Shown here: piece by piece, positions 24,298-34,500 of the stretch
How positions within the stretch are numbered: position 1 is the first letter of the stretch
Layout of the letters: each line of letters opens with the position of its first letter
Assembly: GCA_003597935.1 (NCBI GenBank)
Contig: QZJT01000126.1
Location: forward strand, 1 to 53,900
Reading direction: 5' to 3'
Source: Phycisphaerales bacterium
Lineage (GTDB): Bacteria; Planctomycetota; Phycisphaerae; UBA1845
DNA: 53,900 nt
Notes under the pieces: model-generated
Database searches by the model: none
What the model was told of the DNA's origin: nothing
The model's input: only the letters and a program-made list of their open reading frames with translations
Program-made: the position numbers and the translations under genes

Positions 24298-24394
24298 GCT
24301 CAGAGCGTCGATTCGATAGTTTCCGCACCAGGAAGACGCGTGCAACGACACCGTCGCGTGACATCGCGCCCGGCCGCGGTAGACTTTCTTGCGA

Positions 24395-25111
24395 ATGAGA
24401 CCGAAGCCCGATCCATTGCGGAGCGTGGCGATCGTCACCGGAGGCGGGCGCGGCATCGGCCGGGCGGTCTGCCGGCGGTTTGCCGCGGACGGCGCGCATG
24501 TCGTCGCCATGGCGCGGAGCAGCGGCGAACTGGACGCCGCAGTGGACGCTTGCCGCGCGGCCGGCGGGACGGGCCAGAGCCGGCCCGTTGACGTGTCCGA
24601 CGTCACCCGACTGGCGGAGGCGATCGCGGACATCGCCGAAGACCTAGGCCGAATCGACGTCCTCGTCAACTGCGCCGGCGCGGCCGCGCTCGGCGGCGTC
24701 GAGACGCTGCCCATGCGGGCGCTGGATGACATGCTGAACGTCAACGTCCGCGCCGTGTTCGTCGCCTGCCAGGCCGTCTGGCCGATCTTCGTGCGGCAGC
24801 GGCGCGGGGTGATCGTCAACGTCTCGTCGGTGGCGTCGAAGGATCCCTTTCCCGGCCTGGGCGCCTACGGCGCGTGCAAGGCGTGGGTCAACACGTGGAC
24901 GGTCGGCCTGGCCAACGAAGGCCGTCCGCTGGGCATCCGCGTCTTCGGCGTCGCGCCCGGCGCCGTCGAGACCAGGATGCTGCGCGATCACTTTCCCGAC
25001 TTCCCCGCCGACCAGTGCCTGTCGCCGGACGATGTAGCTGACGTCATTTACGCCCTGTCCCGGCCGGAGTGCCGGTGTGCGTCGGGGCAGACGGTGTTCG
25101 TGCGACGATAA
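24395..25111 (+). CDS. Short-chain dehydrogenase/reductase
   Basis: A 238-residue classical SDR with the Rossmann cofactor loop VTGGGRGIG (about 16-24), the NAG-type motif VNCAGAA, catalytic Ser in NVSSVAS, and YGACK as the YxxxK pair. This suggests NAD(P)H-dependent reduction of a carbonyl; the substrate cannot be read from sequence, and FabG-like or sugar alcohol roles are both possible. The ATG at 24395 is preferred over an in-frame TTG at 24389. The 3' half is overlapped on the other strand by the run-on C-terminus of the WD40 frame; codon use and conserved motifs show this strand is the real gene. Confidence 0.9.
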   Translation: MRPKPDPLRSVAIVTGGGRGIGRAVCRRFAADGAHVVAMARSSGELDAAVDACRAAGGTGQSRPVDVSDVTRLAEAIADIAEDLGRIDVLVNCAGAAALGGVETLPMRALDDMLNVNVRAVFVACQAVWPIFVRQRRGVIVNVSSVASKDPFPGLGAYGACKAWVNTWTVGLANEGRPLGIRVFGVAPGAVETRMLRDHFPDFPADQCLSPDDVADVIYALSRPECRCASGQTVFVRR

Positions 25112-27439
25112 TCTCCTGGTGCGCCGCCGATGGGACGACGGTGGCCGATACGGACTCTCGCAACGGTCTCGACTCAACGCTCGTGCGAACCGCCTGTGGA
25201 CCACCCACAGACGGCGCCGTGCGGTGTGGCTGCACTGGCACTGCCCGTTCCAGCAAGGCTTTTCAAGGTTGCACACGCGTACCGTGTGGGCGCCGGGACC
25301 GCGTCGCTTGAACTTGACCTGCGTCTTCCCCTTGTCATCGGTGGTCCGCCGCGTCGGATGCTGACCGTCCACGGTAAAGGTAACGGGGATCCCGGGTGCG
25401 GCCTGCGTCATCTTCGCGAATACCGTATTCCCCCCACGTTTGCACCGGACCGCCAGCCGCGCTTCCCGGCCACAGCCGGCATTGCCGGCAAATGGATTTC
25501 GCGCCATGACCAGCGTGCCGTCGAAGCGGCCATATACGAACATATCGCTCCGGGGCAGGTTGCGGACGGTGTTTATTGCATTAGAAATCTCTTCATCATA
25601 GTTTGCCAGCACCGTTCCGTCAGAGACGCGCAAGATGCGGGCGGCCCCGCCGACTGCAATCAGCGTCTGGCCTTCGTGAGAGAACGCAATGGAGTTCGCG
25701 TACGAATCGAGTGGTATTATCGAGACAGGCGCGCCGTCCGACGCACGCCACAGGATGATGGTCTCGTCGCGGCCGGCCGAGGCGAACATCCGACCGTCCG
25801 GCGCGTAGGCGATCGACGTGACGGCGCCGGCGTGCCCGGCAAACGTTCGCACCAACTGACCGTCCGCCACGCGCCAGAGTCTGATCGAGCGGTCGTCGCC
25901 TGCGGAAAGGAGCGTCAGGCCGTCCGGGGAAAACACCAGGGTCTTCATCCGTCCGGCGCCGGCCGTCCACAGGAGTTCGCCGGTCGTTACCCGCCACAAC
26001 CTGATCGTGCCGTCGTCATAGCCTGCCGTGGCCACCGCCAATCCATCCGGAGCGAACTCAACGGCGTAGACTGTGTTGCGGGTATGTCCCTCCAGGACTC
26101 GAATCAACTCGCCACTCTCCACGCGCCGCAATTCGGGCGGACAATCCAGACTCCCGACGGCCAACATCGCGCCGTCGGGTGAGAGCGCAACGGCGGTCGC
26201 ATCGCGTTCGCAGCCGGAGACCCTCAACAGCTCTCCAGCCGTCGAGGCGTCCCACACTCTCGCGGTGCGGTCCTCACTGGCCGTCGCCAGAAGCGCACCG
26301 TCAGGCGAAACCGCCAGCGAGTGGACCTGCCGGGCATGTCCCGTCGTCAGCGTCCTGATGAACCCGCCGTCGGACACGCGCCAGAGGTTGAGAATCCCGC
26401 CGAACCAGTAGGCAGTCGGGTTCTCAATGGCAGAGACAATTGACTCGCCGTCCGGCGAATAGCCCAGTGAGAATACCAGGTCACTTTCCTCGATGGTTCG
26501 TATAGGCGCACCATCGGCGATGCGCCAGAGCCTGAGGGTCTTGTCCCAGCTCCCTGACGCGACGCTTCGCGCATCCGGTGCAAATGCGACCGAGGTCACG
26601 AGTTCAGTGTGTCCTCCCAGCGTCTGGAGCAATGTACCGTCGGCGACGCGCCAGAGCCGGACCGTATAATCGTATGGTGGCACATAGTCGCCGCCCCCTG
26701 ATACCAGCAACTCACTTCCCGGCGAGAACGCAACGGACCTGACAATCTGCAGGTGTTCATTCAGTGATCGCAGAAGTTCGCCGTCGGCCGCGCGCCAGAT
26801 CTTGATCGTACCGATCGTTCCGCCGGACGCGATGGTCTGACCATCCGGCGACCAGGCAACCGACTCCACTCCCCTGGCGTGTATCAGCGTCCGCACCAGT
26901 TCGGCGTCGGCCGTGCGCCACAGTTTGACGGCAGCGTCCCTGCTCGCCGAAACCAGCGTCTGTCCATCGGGTGAGAATGAGACCGCCGTGACCACGTCAT
27001 TGTGCCCCCGGATGACGTGCAACTGCTCCCCATCGGATACGCGCCACAACGTGACGGGGCTCTGGTCGAGGGGATAGCTCCGGCCCGCTGCGGCCAGCAT
27101 CTGCCCATCCGCTGAAAAGGCGACCGCCGTCACGTACCCGGTATTCCCCCGAAACGTGCGGATCAGCATCCCATCAGATACGCGCCAGAGCTTGAGCGTC
27201 CAGTCGTCACTGCCTGACGCGACGAATCGGCCGTCAGGCGAGTAGGCGACGGAACGCGCCGGCGCCCAGTGTCCGCCCCTCATCCAGACGATGTCGGGCC
27301 GGCCTTGCGCCCGAGCGCCGGCGGGCGGTACGACCATCGTGCCGAACGCCGCGAGGATCGCCGTTGTCGCGGTGGTCGGGCTCACTGCCGGATTGTGCTT
27401 GGACACCTTCGCTGCTCCCTTTTTTGCCCAGATGTTCAT
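24644..27439 (-). CDS. Secreted WD40 protein, 14 blades, run-on C-terminus
   Basis: The start at 27439 (MNIWAKKGAAKV) gives a signal peptide through about residue 45 (AILAAFGTMVVPPAGARAQ). Fourteen WD40-type units follow (VAFSPDGQ..LASGS.D.TIRLWRV.DG pattern), enough for two seven-bladed propellers. Then comes a cysteine-framed C-terminal domain (RCKRGGN ... VRVCNLEKPC) related to those at 6833-7675 and 12535-14292. That domain should end near 25220. The frame stays open for another ~180 residues with Arg/His/Pro-rich composition and runs antisense through the SDR gene to 24644. I regard that tail as non-authentic, from a lost stop or a frameshift near 25200. The reliable part is about 25215-27439. 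Confidence 0.82.
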   Translation of the reverse strand: MNIWAKKGAAKVSKHNPAVSPTTATTAILAAFGTMVVPPAGARAQGRPDIVWMRGGHWAPARSVAYSPDGRFVASGSDDWTLKLWRVSDGMLIRTFRGNTGYVTAVAFSADGQMLAAAGRSYPLDQSPVTLWRVSDGEQLHVIRGHNDVVTAVSFSPDGQTLVSASRDAAVKLWRTADAELVRTLIHARGVESVAWSPDGQTIASGGTIGTIKIWRAADGELLRSLNEHLQIVRSVAFSPGSELLVSGGGDYVPPYDYTVRLWRVADGTLLQTLGGHTELVTSVAFAPDARSVASGSWDKTLRLWRIADGAPIRTIEESDLVFSLGYSPDGESIVSAIENPTAYWFGGILNLWRVSDGGFIRTLTTGHARQVHSLAVSPDGALLATASEDRTARVWDASTAGELLRVSGCERDATAVALSPDGAMLAVGSLDCPPELRRVESGELIRVLEGHTRNTVYAVEFAPDGLAVATAGYDDGTIRLWRVTTGELLWTAGAGRMKTLVFSPDGLTLLSAGDDRSIRLWRVADGQLVRTFAGHAGAVTSIAYAPDGRMFASAGRDETIILWRASDGAPVSIIPLDSYANSIAFSHEGQTLIAVGGAARILRVSDGTVLANYDEEISNAINTVRNLPRSDMFVYGRFDGTLVMARNPFAGNAGCGREARLAVRCKRGGNTVFAKMTQAAPGIPVTFTVDGQHPTRRTTDDKGKTQVKFKRRGPGAHTVRVCNLEKPCWNGQCQCSHTARRRLWVVHRRFARALSRDRCESPYRPPSSHRRRTRRLSSHEHRLPRRTPALRPGQGVNDVSYIVRRQALVGGEVGKVIAQHPGLDGAGRDAEDADAQRTAFVGQADRPRVDPRLARAVGAQAGKGILRRHRRDVDDHPAPLPHEDRPDGLAGDEHGADVDVQHVIQRPHGQRLDAAERGRAGAVDEDVDSA

Positions 27440-27912
27440 GTTCGACTCGACGCCTCTTTTCGGTGGTTCTGTGGCTTCCTCATTCCCTCCGCCAGGGGCG
27501 GCCTCATCCGTACGTCCCGTGTACGAACCACTCTGACGTACTGCAGCGGCGGAAGAGTCGGAAGCGGCCAACTCGGTGAATAGGGCCGCCTCGCCGCTCT
27601 CCACTCTATCGTTGATCTTCCCCTGCTTTCTGTCGTCACTTTCCTGGACACGCGCCGCCCCGTTGATCGCGCGGCTGGGGAAGCGGCTGGCGTCGCTGAC
27701 TCCGCCATGCTCGCCGTCCTGATTCCCCGACGCCCTCACGTACTCAACCCCGCAGTGCCTCGCTCGCTCGTGGCAGCCCGCCCCTCCTTGAGCCGGCCGA
27801 AGCGGGCGTGTATGGTCACGCCGCGCGCGACGCGCGGCCGGAGAGGACGCGACAACACGGCTCATCTATCGGCGGCCCATTCTGCGCGCGGCCGGGAAGG
27901 AAATGGTCCAGC
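27440..27912. other. Intergenic region between divergent genes, no gene seen
   Basis: 473 bases between the divergent WD40 and ferredoxin/NrfD genes. The minus-strand frame of the WD40 gene is open across it, but its composition is irregular and no domain is recognised. Promoters of both genes presumably lie here; no confident -35/-10 pair was identified. Confidence 0.5.
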
Positions 27913-29448
27913 ATGGCGCTGATGGGCTTCGCCATCGACAATCGGCTCTGCATCGGCTGCCACGCCTGCACGGTGGCGTGCAAGGCGGAGCACAGCGTGC
28001 CCATCGGCGTCAACCGCACCTGGGTCAAGTACGTGGAAAAGGGCACGTTCCCGCACGCCAGCCGCTCCTTCAGCGTGCAGCGCTGCAACCACTGCGACGA
28101 TGCCCCGTGCGTCGAGATCTGCCCGGTAACGTCGCTGTTCGCCCGGCCGGACGGCATCGTCGATTTCGACCCGCAGCGCTGCATCGGCTGTAAGGCGTGC
28201 ATGCAGGCGTGCCCCTACGACGCCATCTACCTCGACCCGAACACGCTGACCGCCGCCAAGTGCAACTACTGCACCCATCGCGTGGACACCGGCTACGAGC
28301 CGGCCTGCGTGATCGTCTGCCCGGTGGAGGCGATTCTCTCCGGCGACCTGGACGACCCGGCCAGCCCGATATCCCGGCTGGAGCGCCACCAGAAGGTGCA
28401 GTACCCCAGGCCGGAGAAGGCGACGAACCCCAAGCTCTTCTACGTCGGCGGCGAGACCGCCGCCCTCGATCCGACCGCAGCCCCCCCCGAGGAGAACTAC
28501 CTGTGGAGCGGGCAGGCGATCGCGCCGGGGGCGCTGGAAGCCGCCCGCCGGGAGGCGGAGGGCGAGTCGCGCGCCGCCGCCGGCCCCCGCCGCACCTACG
28601 ACGCCAACGAAAAGCCGGCGCCGTGGGGCAAGCTCGTGTCGGCGTACATCACCACCAAGGCGATTTCCGCCGGCACGGTAATGGTGTCGCTCATCCTGTA
28701 TCTGTTCGGCGACAACGCCACCGTGCTGCCGGCCGTGCCGGGCATCATCTCGCTGCTGTTCCTGGTCGTCACCGGGGCGCTCTTGATCGCCGACCTCAAG
28801 CAGCCGAAGCGGTTCATGTACATCCTGCTGCGGCCGCAGTGGAAGAGCTGGCTGGTGCGAGGGGCATACGTCATTCTGGCGTTCTCGCCACTTCTGGCGG
28901 CGGCGCTTTTCGTCAGCGGCTTCGGAGCCCCGCCGGGCGCGCAGTTGGCGATCGGCGGGCTGGCCGGCCTGATGGCCGTCCCCACCGCCGCCTACACCGC
29001 GCTGCTGCTGGCTCAGGCCAAGGGACGGGACTACTGGCAGAACCCGCTGCTGATGGTCACGATGCTCTTCGACGCGCTGGTGGCGGGCACGGCGGTGGTC
29101 TCCCTCATCGGCGCCGCGCCACTGCGGTGGGGATGGGACGGCGGCCTGCTGTGCGACTGGGCCCGCTACGGGATGGCGGCCTGCGCGGCGACGCAGGCGG
29201 CGCTGCTGGCGTGCGAGTTCCTGCCCGCCCACGCGACCCGCGGCGCCGCCGACGCGGCCCGGATCATCACGCGCGGCGTCTATCGCCGCCATTTCTGGTG
29301 GGGCGTGGTCACGGCGGGCGTGGCGCTGCCGTTCGTAGTTTCCCTGGCGACGAATCAGGTCGTGCTCCCGGCCGCGGCGCTGCTCGCCGGGATCGCGATG
29401 AAGAACCACGTGCTGGTGCAGGCACCGCAGCGCGTGCCGCTGCGCTGA
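27913..29448 (+). CDS. Fused 4x[4Fe-4S] ferredoxin and NrfD/DmsC-like membrane protein
   Basis: 511 residues. The N-terminal ~200 residues carry four cysteine clusters: CIGCHACTVAC, CNHCDDAPCVEIC, CIGCKACMQAC and CNYC...CVIVC, the DmsB/PsrB-type electron-transfer pattern. After a polar linker the C-terminal half has about eight TM helices of the NrfD/PsrC/DmsC type (e.g. AISAGTVMVSLILYLFG, LLFLVVTGALLIADL). It would pass electrons between the quinone pool and a partner enzyme. No molybdopterin catalytic subunit lies beside it in the window. The ATG at 27913 is chosen, with GGAAGGAA about 12 bases upstream; ATG 27922 is an alternative. Separate genes are the rule for these subunits, so the fusion is notable. 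Confidence 0.9.
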   Translation: MALMGFAIDNRLCIGCHACTVACKAEHSVPIGVNRTWVKYVEKGTFPHASRSFSVQRCNHCDDAPCVEICPVTSLFARPDGIVDFDPQRCIGCKACMQACPYDAIYLDPNTLTAAKCNYCTHRVDTGYEPACVIVCPVEAILSGDLDDPASPISRLERHQKVQYPRPEKATNPKLFYVGGETAALDPTAAPPEENYLWSGQAIAPGALEAARREAEGESRAAAGPRRTYDANEKPAPWGKLVSAYITTKAISAGTVMVSLILYLFGDNATVLPAVPGIISLLFLVVTGALLIADLKQPKRFMYILLRPQWKSWLVRGAYVILAFSPLLAAALFVSGFGAPPGAQLAIGGLAGLMAVPTAAYTALLLAQAKGRDYWQNPLLMVTMLFDALVAGTAVVSLIGAAPLRWGWDGGLLCDWARYGMAACAATQAALLACEFLPAHATRGAADAARIITRGVYRRHFWWGVVTAGVALPFVVSLATNQVVLPAAALLAGIAMKNHVLVQAPQRVPLR

Positions 29449-29457
29449 AGCGCCGTC

Positions 29458-31425
29458 TCAACGGCTTCGCCGCAACCGCCCCAGGCCCACCAGGCCAAGC
29501 GCCATCGCGCCGATCATCGCGGCCCCGGTGGAACCGCAGAAAAGCGTTGGGAAGCCGTCTGGGGCGACGATGCGGCCGTCCAGTACCAGATCGGGATCCT
29601 GCGGGGCGATCTGGCCGATCTCGATGCGGTCGTCGAACGCCCGCTCGACCCGTCCGCCCCTGAGCGGATCGTCCTCTGCGACGTCGCTGCGCACATCGTC
29701 GGCGAGCAGGAAGCGGCCGCGGGCCGCGTCGAAGCGCAGCCCCACGGCGGCGAACTGCCTGTCCGGACCGGCCTCGCCCACGCGGGCCGACGTGGACGGC
29801 AGGTTCGGCACGCCGATAAAGCCGTCGCCATCGATGTCGAAGCCCGGCAGGCGCCAGGCGTAGAGGATCGCCCAGATCCGTACGTCGGGCATGAACTCCG
29901 TCCTGCCTGCCGGCTCCAGCAGGCGCTGCCAGCCCAGTCCGACGCCATGCTCGCCGTAGGTGTCGTAGCCGGCGCCGTTGTACAGCGCCCGCAACTGCTC
30001 GAAGGTCTGCTCGGCGTACAACTCCCGGTTCTCCAGCCCGGCGATGGTGAAGGTCTCGGCCGGGGGGAGCGTCCCGGGCCGGCTGCGGTCAATGACCGGC
30101 GACCACTCGCGCACGTCGGTGGTCCGCCACAGGCCGTTGCCGTCCCAGTCCACGCCCAGCAGGTCTTCGATGGTCGATTCCGGCACGATGGGCGGCACTT
30201 CCGCCAGCAGGTCGCGGCGGAAGAGGTCCAGGATGTCGACCACCGACTCAGGGTTGTCTATCACCTGGAAGTCCTGCACACCCTCGCCATCGGTGGAGAC
30301 CAGGTCATTGCCCATGTCCATCGCGTTGCCGAGGCCGTCGTCGTCGATATCGGCGTCGCCTTCGGCGTTGAATCGGACGATGATCGAACCGGTGTTGCCG
30401 AACGCCCGGATGTTGATGAGCGGATCCAGGTCCTGGCTGTCATTGATGCCGTCGCCGTCGGTGTCCGGGTTGGTGGGGTCGGTGAAAACGAAGCCGTCGA
30501 AATCGTGCCGCAGCGCGAAGCCGGCACTCTCGCCGGAGTTGTCCAGCGGCGCCTCGCCCGGGCTGGGAATTCCGTCGGCGGTCAGGTCGTCCCATTCGTC
30601 GCCGGCCAGCCGCCCATCCTGGTCCTCGTCGATGAAGCGCAAGCCGAACACCTCGACGAAATCGGAGAGTCCGTCGCCGTCGGTATCCGGGTCGAAGGCG
30701 CTGGTGGAGACCGCCAGGCGGGTGAAGATGGGCGTGGGGGGCGTGCCCGGCACGATCGCCGAGGGGGCGGGGAAGAACACGAACCGGTCCGGCTGATTGC
30801 CGCCGACGTCGAGCGATTCGAAGCCGCCGGTCTCCCAACTGTCCGGCAGGCCGTCGCCGTCGGTGTCGGGTGCGTTGTCCACCAAGCCGTCGCCGTCGAT
30901 GTCGAGGGCGCTGAGAATGACCGGCGGGCTGAGGTTCGGCTGAGCCAGCCGCCGGGCGACGGCGCCCTCCTCGCGGCCGATGGCGCCGACCAGATCCTCC
31001 TCGCGAATGAACTGAGAGCACAAGCCGCGGATCGGGCAAGTCACGGTGATCTCGACCTGAGTCTCGAGGTTCGCCCCGACGGCGTCGGTGACGCCGACGC
31101 GGATGCGGGCGACGCCGACGTTGTCGTCCGGCGCTGAGAACAGAGTATCGAATTCAGGTCCGTCACCGGTGGCCTCCAGCACGTCCACGGCCGCGCCGAC
31201 GACGGTCGAGTTCTCGTCATCGACGGCGAACGTCACCGTGTAGGGCGGCGTGCCGCCGGTGACGGAGGCGGTTACGGCCGTCTCGCCGCCGAGCGCGACG
31301 GACGCCACCCCGGCGGAGGCGGACAGTTGCAACGGTTCGCCGTCCTGGCCGAGAGCGGCGGAGGCGGCCAGCAGCAGACCGATAAGGACCGCCGACGGGC
31401 AACAGGTGTTGTACGCGTTTCGCAT
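29458..31425 (-). CDS. Secreted TSP3-type calcium-loop surface protein with C-terminal anchor
   Basis: 655 residues. Signal peptide MRNAYNTCCPSAVLIGLLLA ... ALG. An Ig-like or cadherin-like domain follows (LSASAGVASVALGGETAVTA). Then come repeated thrombospondin-type-3-like Asp loops such as DIDGDGLVD, DTDGDGLPD, DPDTDGDGLSD and DTDGDGIND. The C-terminal end is CGSTGAAMIGAMALGLVGLG then RLRRSR: Cys-Gly, one TM helix and a basic tail, the tripartite layout of CTERM-type sorting signals. The ATG at 31425 has AAGGGA upstream; a longer frame lacks the signal. Last gene of the minus-strand envelope block, 94 bp after the giant Ig-like gene. Confidence 0.85.
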   Translation of the reverse strand: MRNAYNTCCPSAVLIGLLLAASAALGQDGEPLQLSASAGVASVALGGETAVTASVTGGTPPYTVTFAVDDENSTVVGAAVDVLEATGDGPEFDTLFSAPDDNVGVARIRVGVTDAVGANLETQVEITVTCPIRGLCSQFIREEDLVGAIGREEGAVARRLAQPNLSPPVILSALDIDGDGLVDNAPDTDGDGLPDSWETGGFESLDVGGNQPDRFVFFPAPSAIVPGTPPTPIFTRLAVSTSAFDPDTDGDGLSDFVEVFGLRFIDEDQDGRLAGDEWDDLTADGIPSPGEAPLDNSGESAGFALRHDFDGFVFTDPTNPDTDGDGINDSQDLDPLINIRAFGNTGSIIVRFNAEGDADIDDDGLGNAMDMGNDLVSTDGEGVQDFQVIDNPESVVDILDLFRRDLLAEVPPIVPESTIEDLLGVDWDGNGLWRTTDVREWSPVIDRSRPGTLPPAETFTIAGLENRELYAEQTFEQLRALYNGAGYDTYGEHGVGLGWQRLLEPAGRTEFMPDVRIWAILYAWRLPGFDIDGDGFIGVPNLPSTSARVGEAGPDRQFAAVGLRFDAARGRFLLADDVRSDVAEDDPLRGGRVERAFDDRIEIGQIAPQDPDLVLDGRIVAPDGFPTLFCGSTGAAMIGAMALGLVGLGRLRRSR

Positions 31426-31519
31426 GGAGGTGAATCCCTTATGTGTCCAGCAATCAACGGCGGGCCGTTCGACCCCCGCGCTGAGGTCGCGACTCGCCGC
31501 AAGCACGTTCTGCACGCGA

Positions 31520-34500
31520 CTACGGAACGTCCGTGTCCTCGCAGACCGACAGCGTCGACGCCCGGCTCAGCACACTGCCGCAGTCGTCGGACACTTCGCA
31601 GGTGATCCGGGCCCCGTCGTCGCCGATCTGGATGTTCTCCAGTCGCAGGACGGGATCGTCCGGACCGACCGGGTCGCCGTTCTTTCGCCACTGGTAGTGG
31701 AGCACTCCGTTTCCTTCCGCCTCCACCTCGAACTGTACGGACTCGCCCTGGCACGCGCCCGTGTCCTGCGGCTGAGCCGTGATCTCGGGCTGACCCGGAT
31801 GGACCGTCAACGTCGCGGCCGCGCTCGTCACCTCGCCGCAGTCATCGGTGACGACGCAGTCGATCTGGGCGCCGTCGTCATCCAGTTGAACGTTTTCGAG
31901 CGTCAGGTTCGGGCTGTTCTCTCCGACCGGCTCGCCGTCCTTGCGCCACTGGTAGCTCAGCTCGCCGGTGCCGGCCGCGACCACGCTGAAATCGGCGCGG
32001 CCGCCCTCGCAGACCTCCGTGCTTTGCGGCTGAGTACTGATGATCGGCTTGCCGGGCGTGACGGTGAGCACGGCCACCGCGCTGAGCACGTCGCCGCAGT
32101 CGTCGCTGACGCGGCAAGTGATGCGCGACCCGTTGTCGCCGAGACGGACGTTTTCGATCTCCAGTTGCGGCTCGTCGCCGCCGATGGGTTCGCCGTTCTT
32201 GAACCACTCGTAGGAAAGTTCGCCGGACCCGCGTGCCTCGATGCTGAAGTTCGCGTTTTCGCCTTCGCAAACGCTCTGGCTCTGCGGCTGGGTGTCGATC
32301 GTGGGCCGGCCGGGCAGCAGCGTCAGCCTGCCCGGGTCGCTTTCCACCACGTTTTCGCAGTTCGGACCGCGGGAAGTGATGACACAGACGTAGTCGCCCA
32401 CGTCCTGGGCGTTGGTGTTGAACACCCGCAACTGGGTGGTGGTGGCGCCGACGATCTTGGCGCTGTCCACCAGGGGGACGCCGTCTTTTTCCCACTGGAA
32501 CGTCAGGTTCTCACCACGGGACAGCGCGACGGAGAAGAACGCGGTCTTGCCAGGGCAGAGTTCCTGATCCTGCGGCTGGTTGGCGATGACCGGCTGCTCG
32601 ACGATGTCCACGATGAGCACGGTCGAAGTGAGGCACCCGTTGCCGTTGTCGATCTCGAGGGTGTAAGCACCGCCGTCACCCGGGCCGGCGGTTTCGGTGA
32701 TGATCGGATCGCGCTCCTCGATTCTGCGCTGGTCGGGAGTGATCCACGCGAACGAGATGCCCTGACGGTCCGGACCGCCGAACAGTTGCAGCCGATCGCC
32801 CTCGCACACCGGGCAGGCCGGGCAGTTGTCCGGATCGTTGTAGGTCGCGGTCGGCACCGGTCCGACGTGTACCACCACCTGTGCCTCGGCGGTCGAGCCG
32901 TCGTTCTGGTCGGTCACACGGAAGCGGATGTTGACCTCGGCCGGGCTGGGCAGGGCCGGGGTCCAACTGGTGTTCTGCCCGTTGACGTTGCGCACCGTGC
33001 CGGAATCGGCGATCCACTCGAACGTGAACGGCCCCACGCCGCCGGAGAAATCGCCCAGCAGCGTCGAACTGCCCGCCTCGCTGATGCAATCCGGAATGGC
33101 GCTGGGGTTGGCGTTCAGCCCCGTGCGGGAGACGCGGATGCTGAAACGGGCCTGCTTGCCGCCCACGCCGTCGGACACGCGCACGGTCACTGCGTCCGTC
33201 ATGGCCGCCAGACCCAGATAGTCGAAGAAGGCCTCCGGCGGCGCCAGGTATCCGACCTGAACGTTGGCCCCGGGAATGTTCTCCGTCGGGCCGACAAACA
33301 CCGAGCCGCGCTCGATGACGTTGATGACCACCAGAGCCGACGTGGAGTCGTTGTTGGACGTGTCGGTTACTTCGATGCGGATCGCCTCGACGCCCACCGC
33401 GTTCGTCGGGGCGGTGTACTGGAACTCGGCCGATCCGCCCGGGTCAGGGATCTGGCCCTGGGTCGGATCCAGGCTGCCGTCGCCGAGCGGGGCCACGAGC
33501 GTCGCGGTCCAGTCGTAAGGCCCGACGCCGCCGTTGATGGTAAAGCTGACCTTGCTGATGGAACGGGCGCTGCGGTTGGCGGTCTGCTCGATCGTGGCGG
33601 CGTCCGCGGTCGCTTCGATCGCCAGCGTCGCGTTGTCGTCGATGACGTTGATGGCAGCGTGGACCTCGCGTTCGAGCGCCTGGGCCGTGTCGGTGACCAC
33701 GATGCGCACGTCCCGCTCGCCAAGCTGATCGGGCGTGAAGACCAACTCGACTTCGCCGCTTCCGCCGGGGATGTTGCCGTTGGGCGGGTCGATCGGGTCA
33801 GGCTGGCCGTCCACGGTGGCGGCAAAATCGTAAGGCCCTACGCCGCCGCCCACGCTCAGTGTGATCGTCGCCTTTTCGCTCATGCGGACCGTGCCGTTGC
33901 CACCGGCGGCGCTGGCGATGGCGATGGGGCGCCTGGCGTTATCTTCCTTCGTAAAAGTGTGCTGGTAGTTGCCAGCGCCGCCGGTGGCTTCCGCCCGCAG
34001 CGTAGTGCCGTCGCCGGGGATCAGCAGGCTCGTCTCGGCGAACGCGACCAGGTCCAGCGGTGTGCCGCCGCCGCCTCCTCCGAAGCTGAAGCTGATGGAG
34101 GTCGTGTCAGTGGCTTCCGCCCCGGTGGCGTCGAAGACCTTGGCGGTGATGCCGTCGCTGCCCTGCAGCAGCGGCGCCGTGTACTCGTGGTTCAGCACCG
34201 CCGACCCGCCGACTTGGGGAACGTTACAGGTGCAGTTGTTGAAGTCGCCCTTGCTGCACGTGCCGCCCGGCGTGATCCGGCCGAGTTGCGGGCCGTCATT
34301 GCGGATGCAGATAGAGTATGGCGGGGTGCCGCCGCGAACGGTCGTGGTGAGCTGGGTGCTGCCGCCGGGGACCAGGGCGCTGTTGCGGCTGGCGACCACG
34401 ATGGCCAGAACCTGGTCCGGTGCGATGCGGACCGGCACCAGCGCGGACGCCGCCGCCCCCACCGCGTCGCGGACGCGCACCAGGATGGTGTCATTGCCCA

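Noticed and set aside
27440-27865. N-terminal extension of the WD40 protein
   Set aside because: The frame is open, but a signal peptide begins at ATG 27439, and the upstream translation has no secretion signal or domain.
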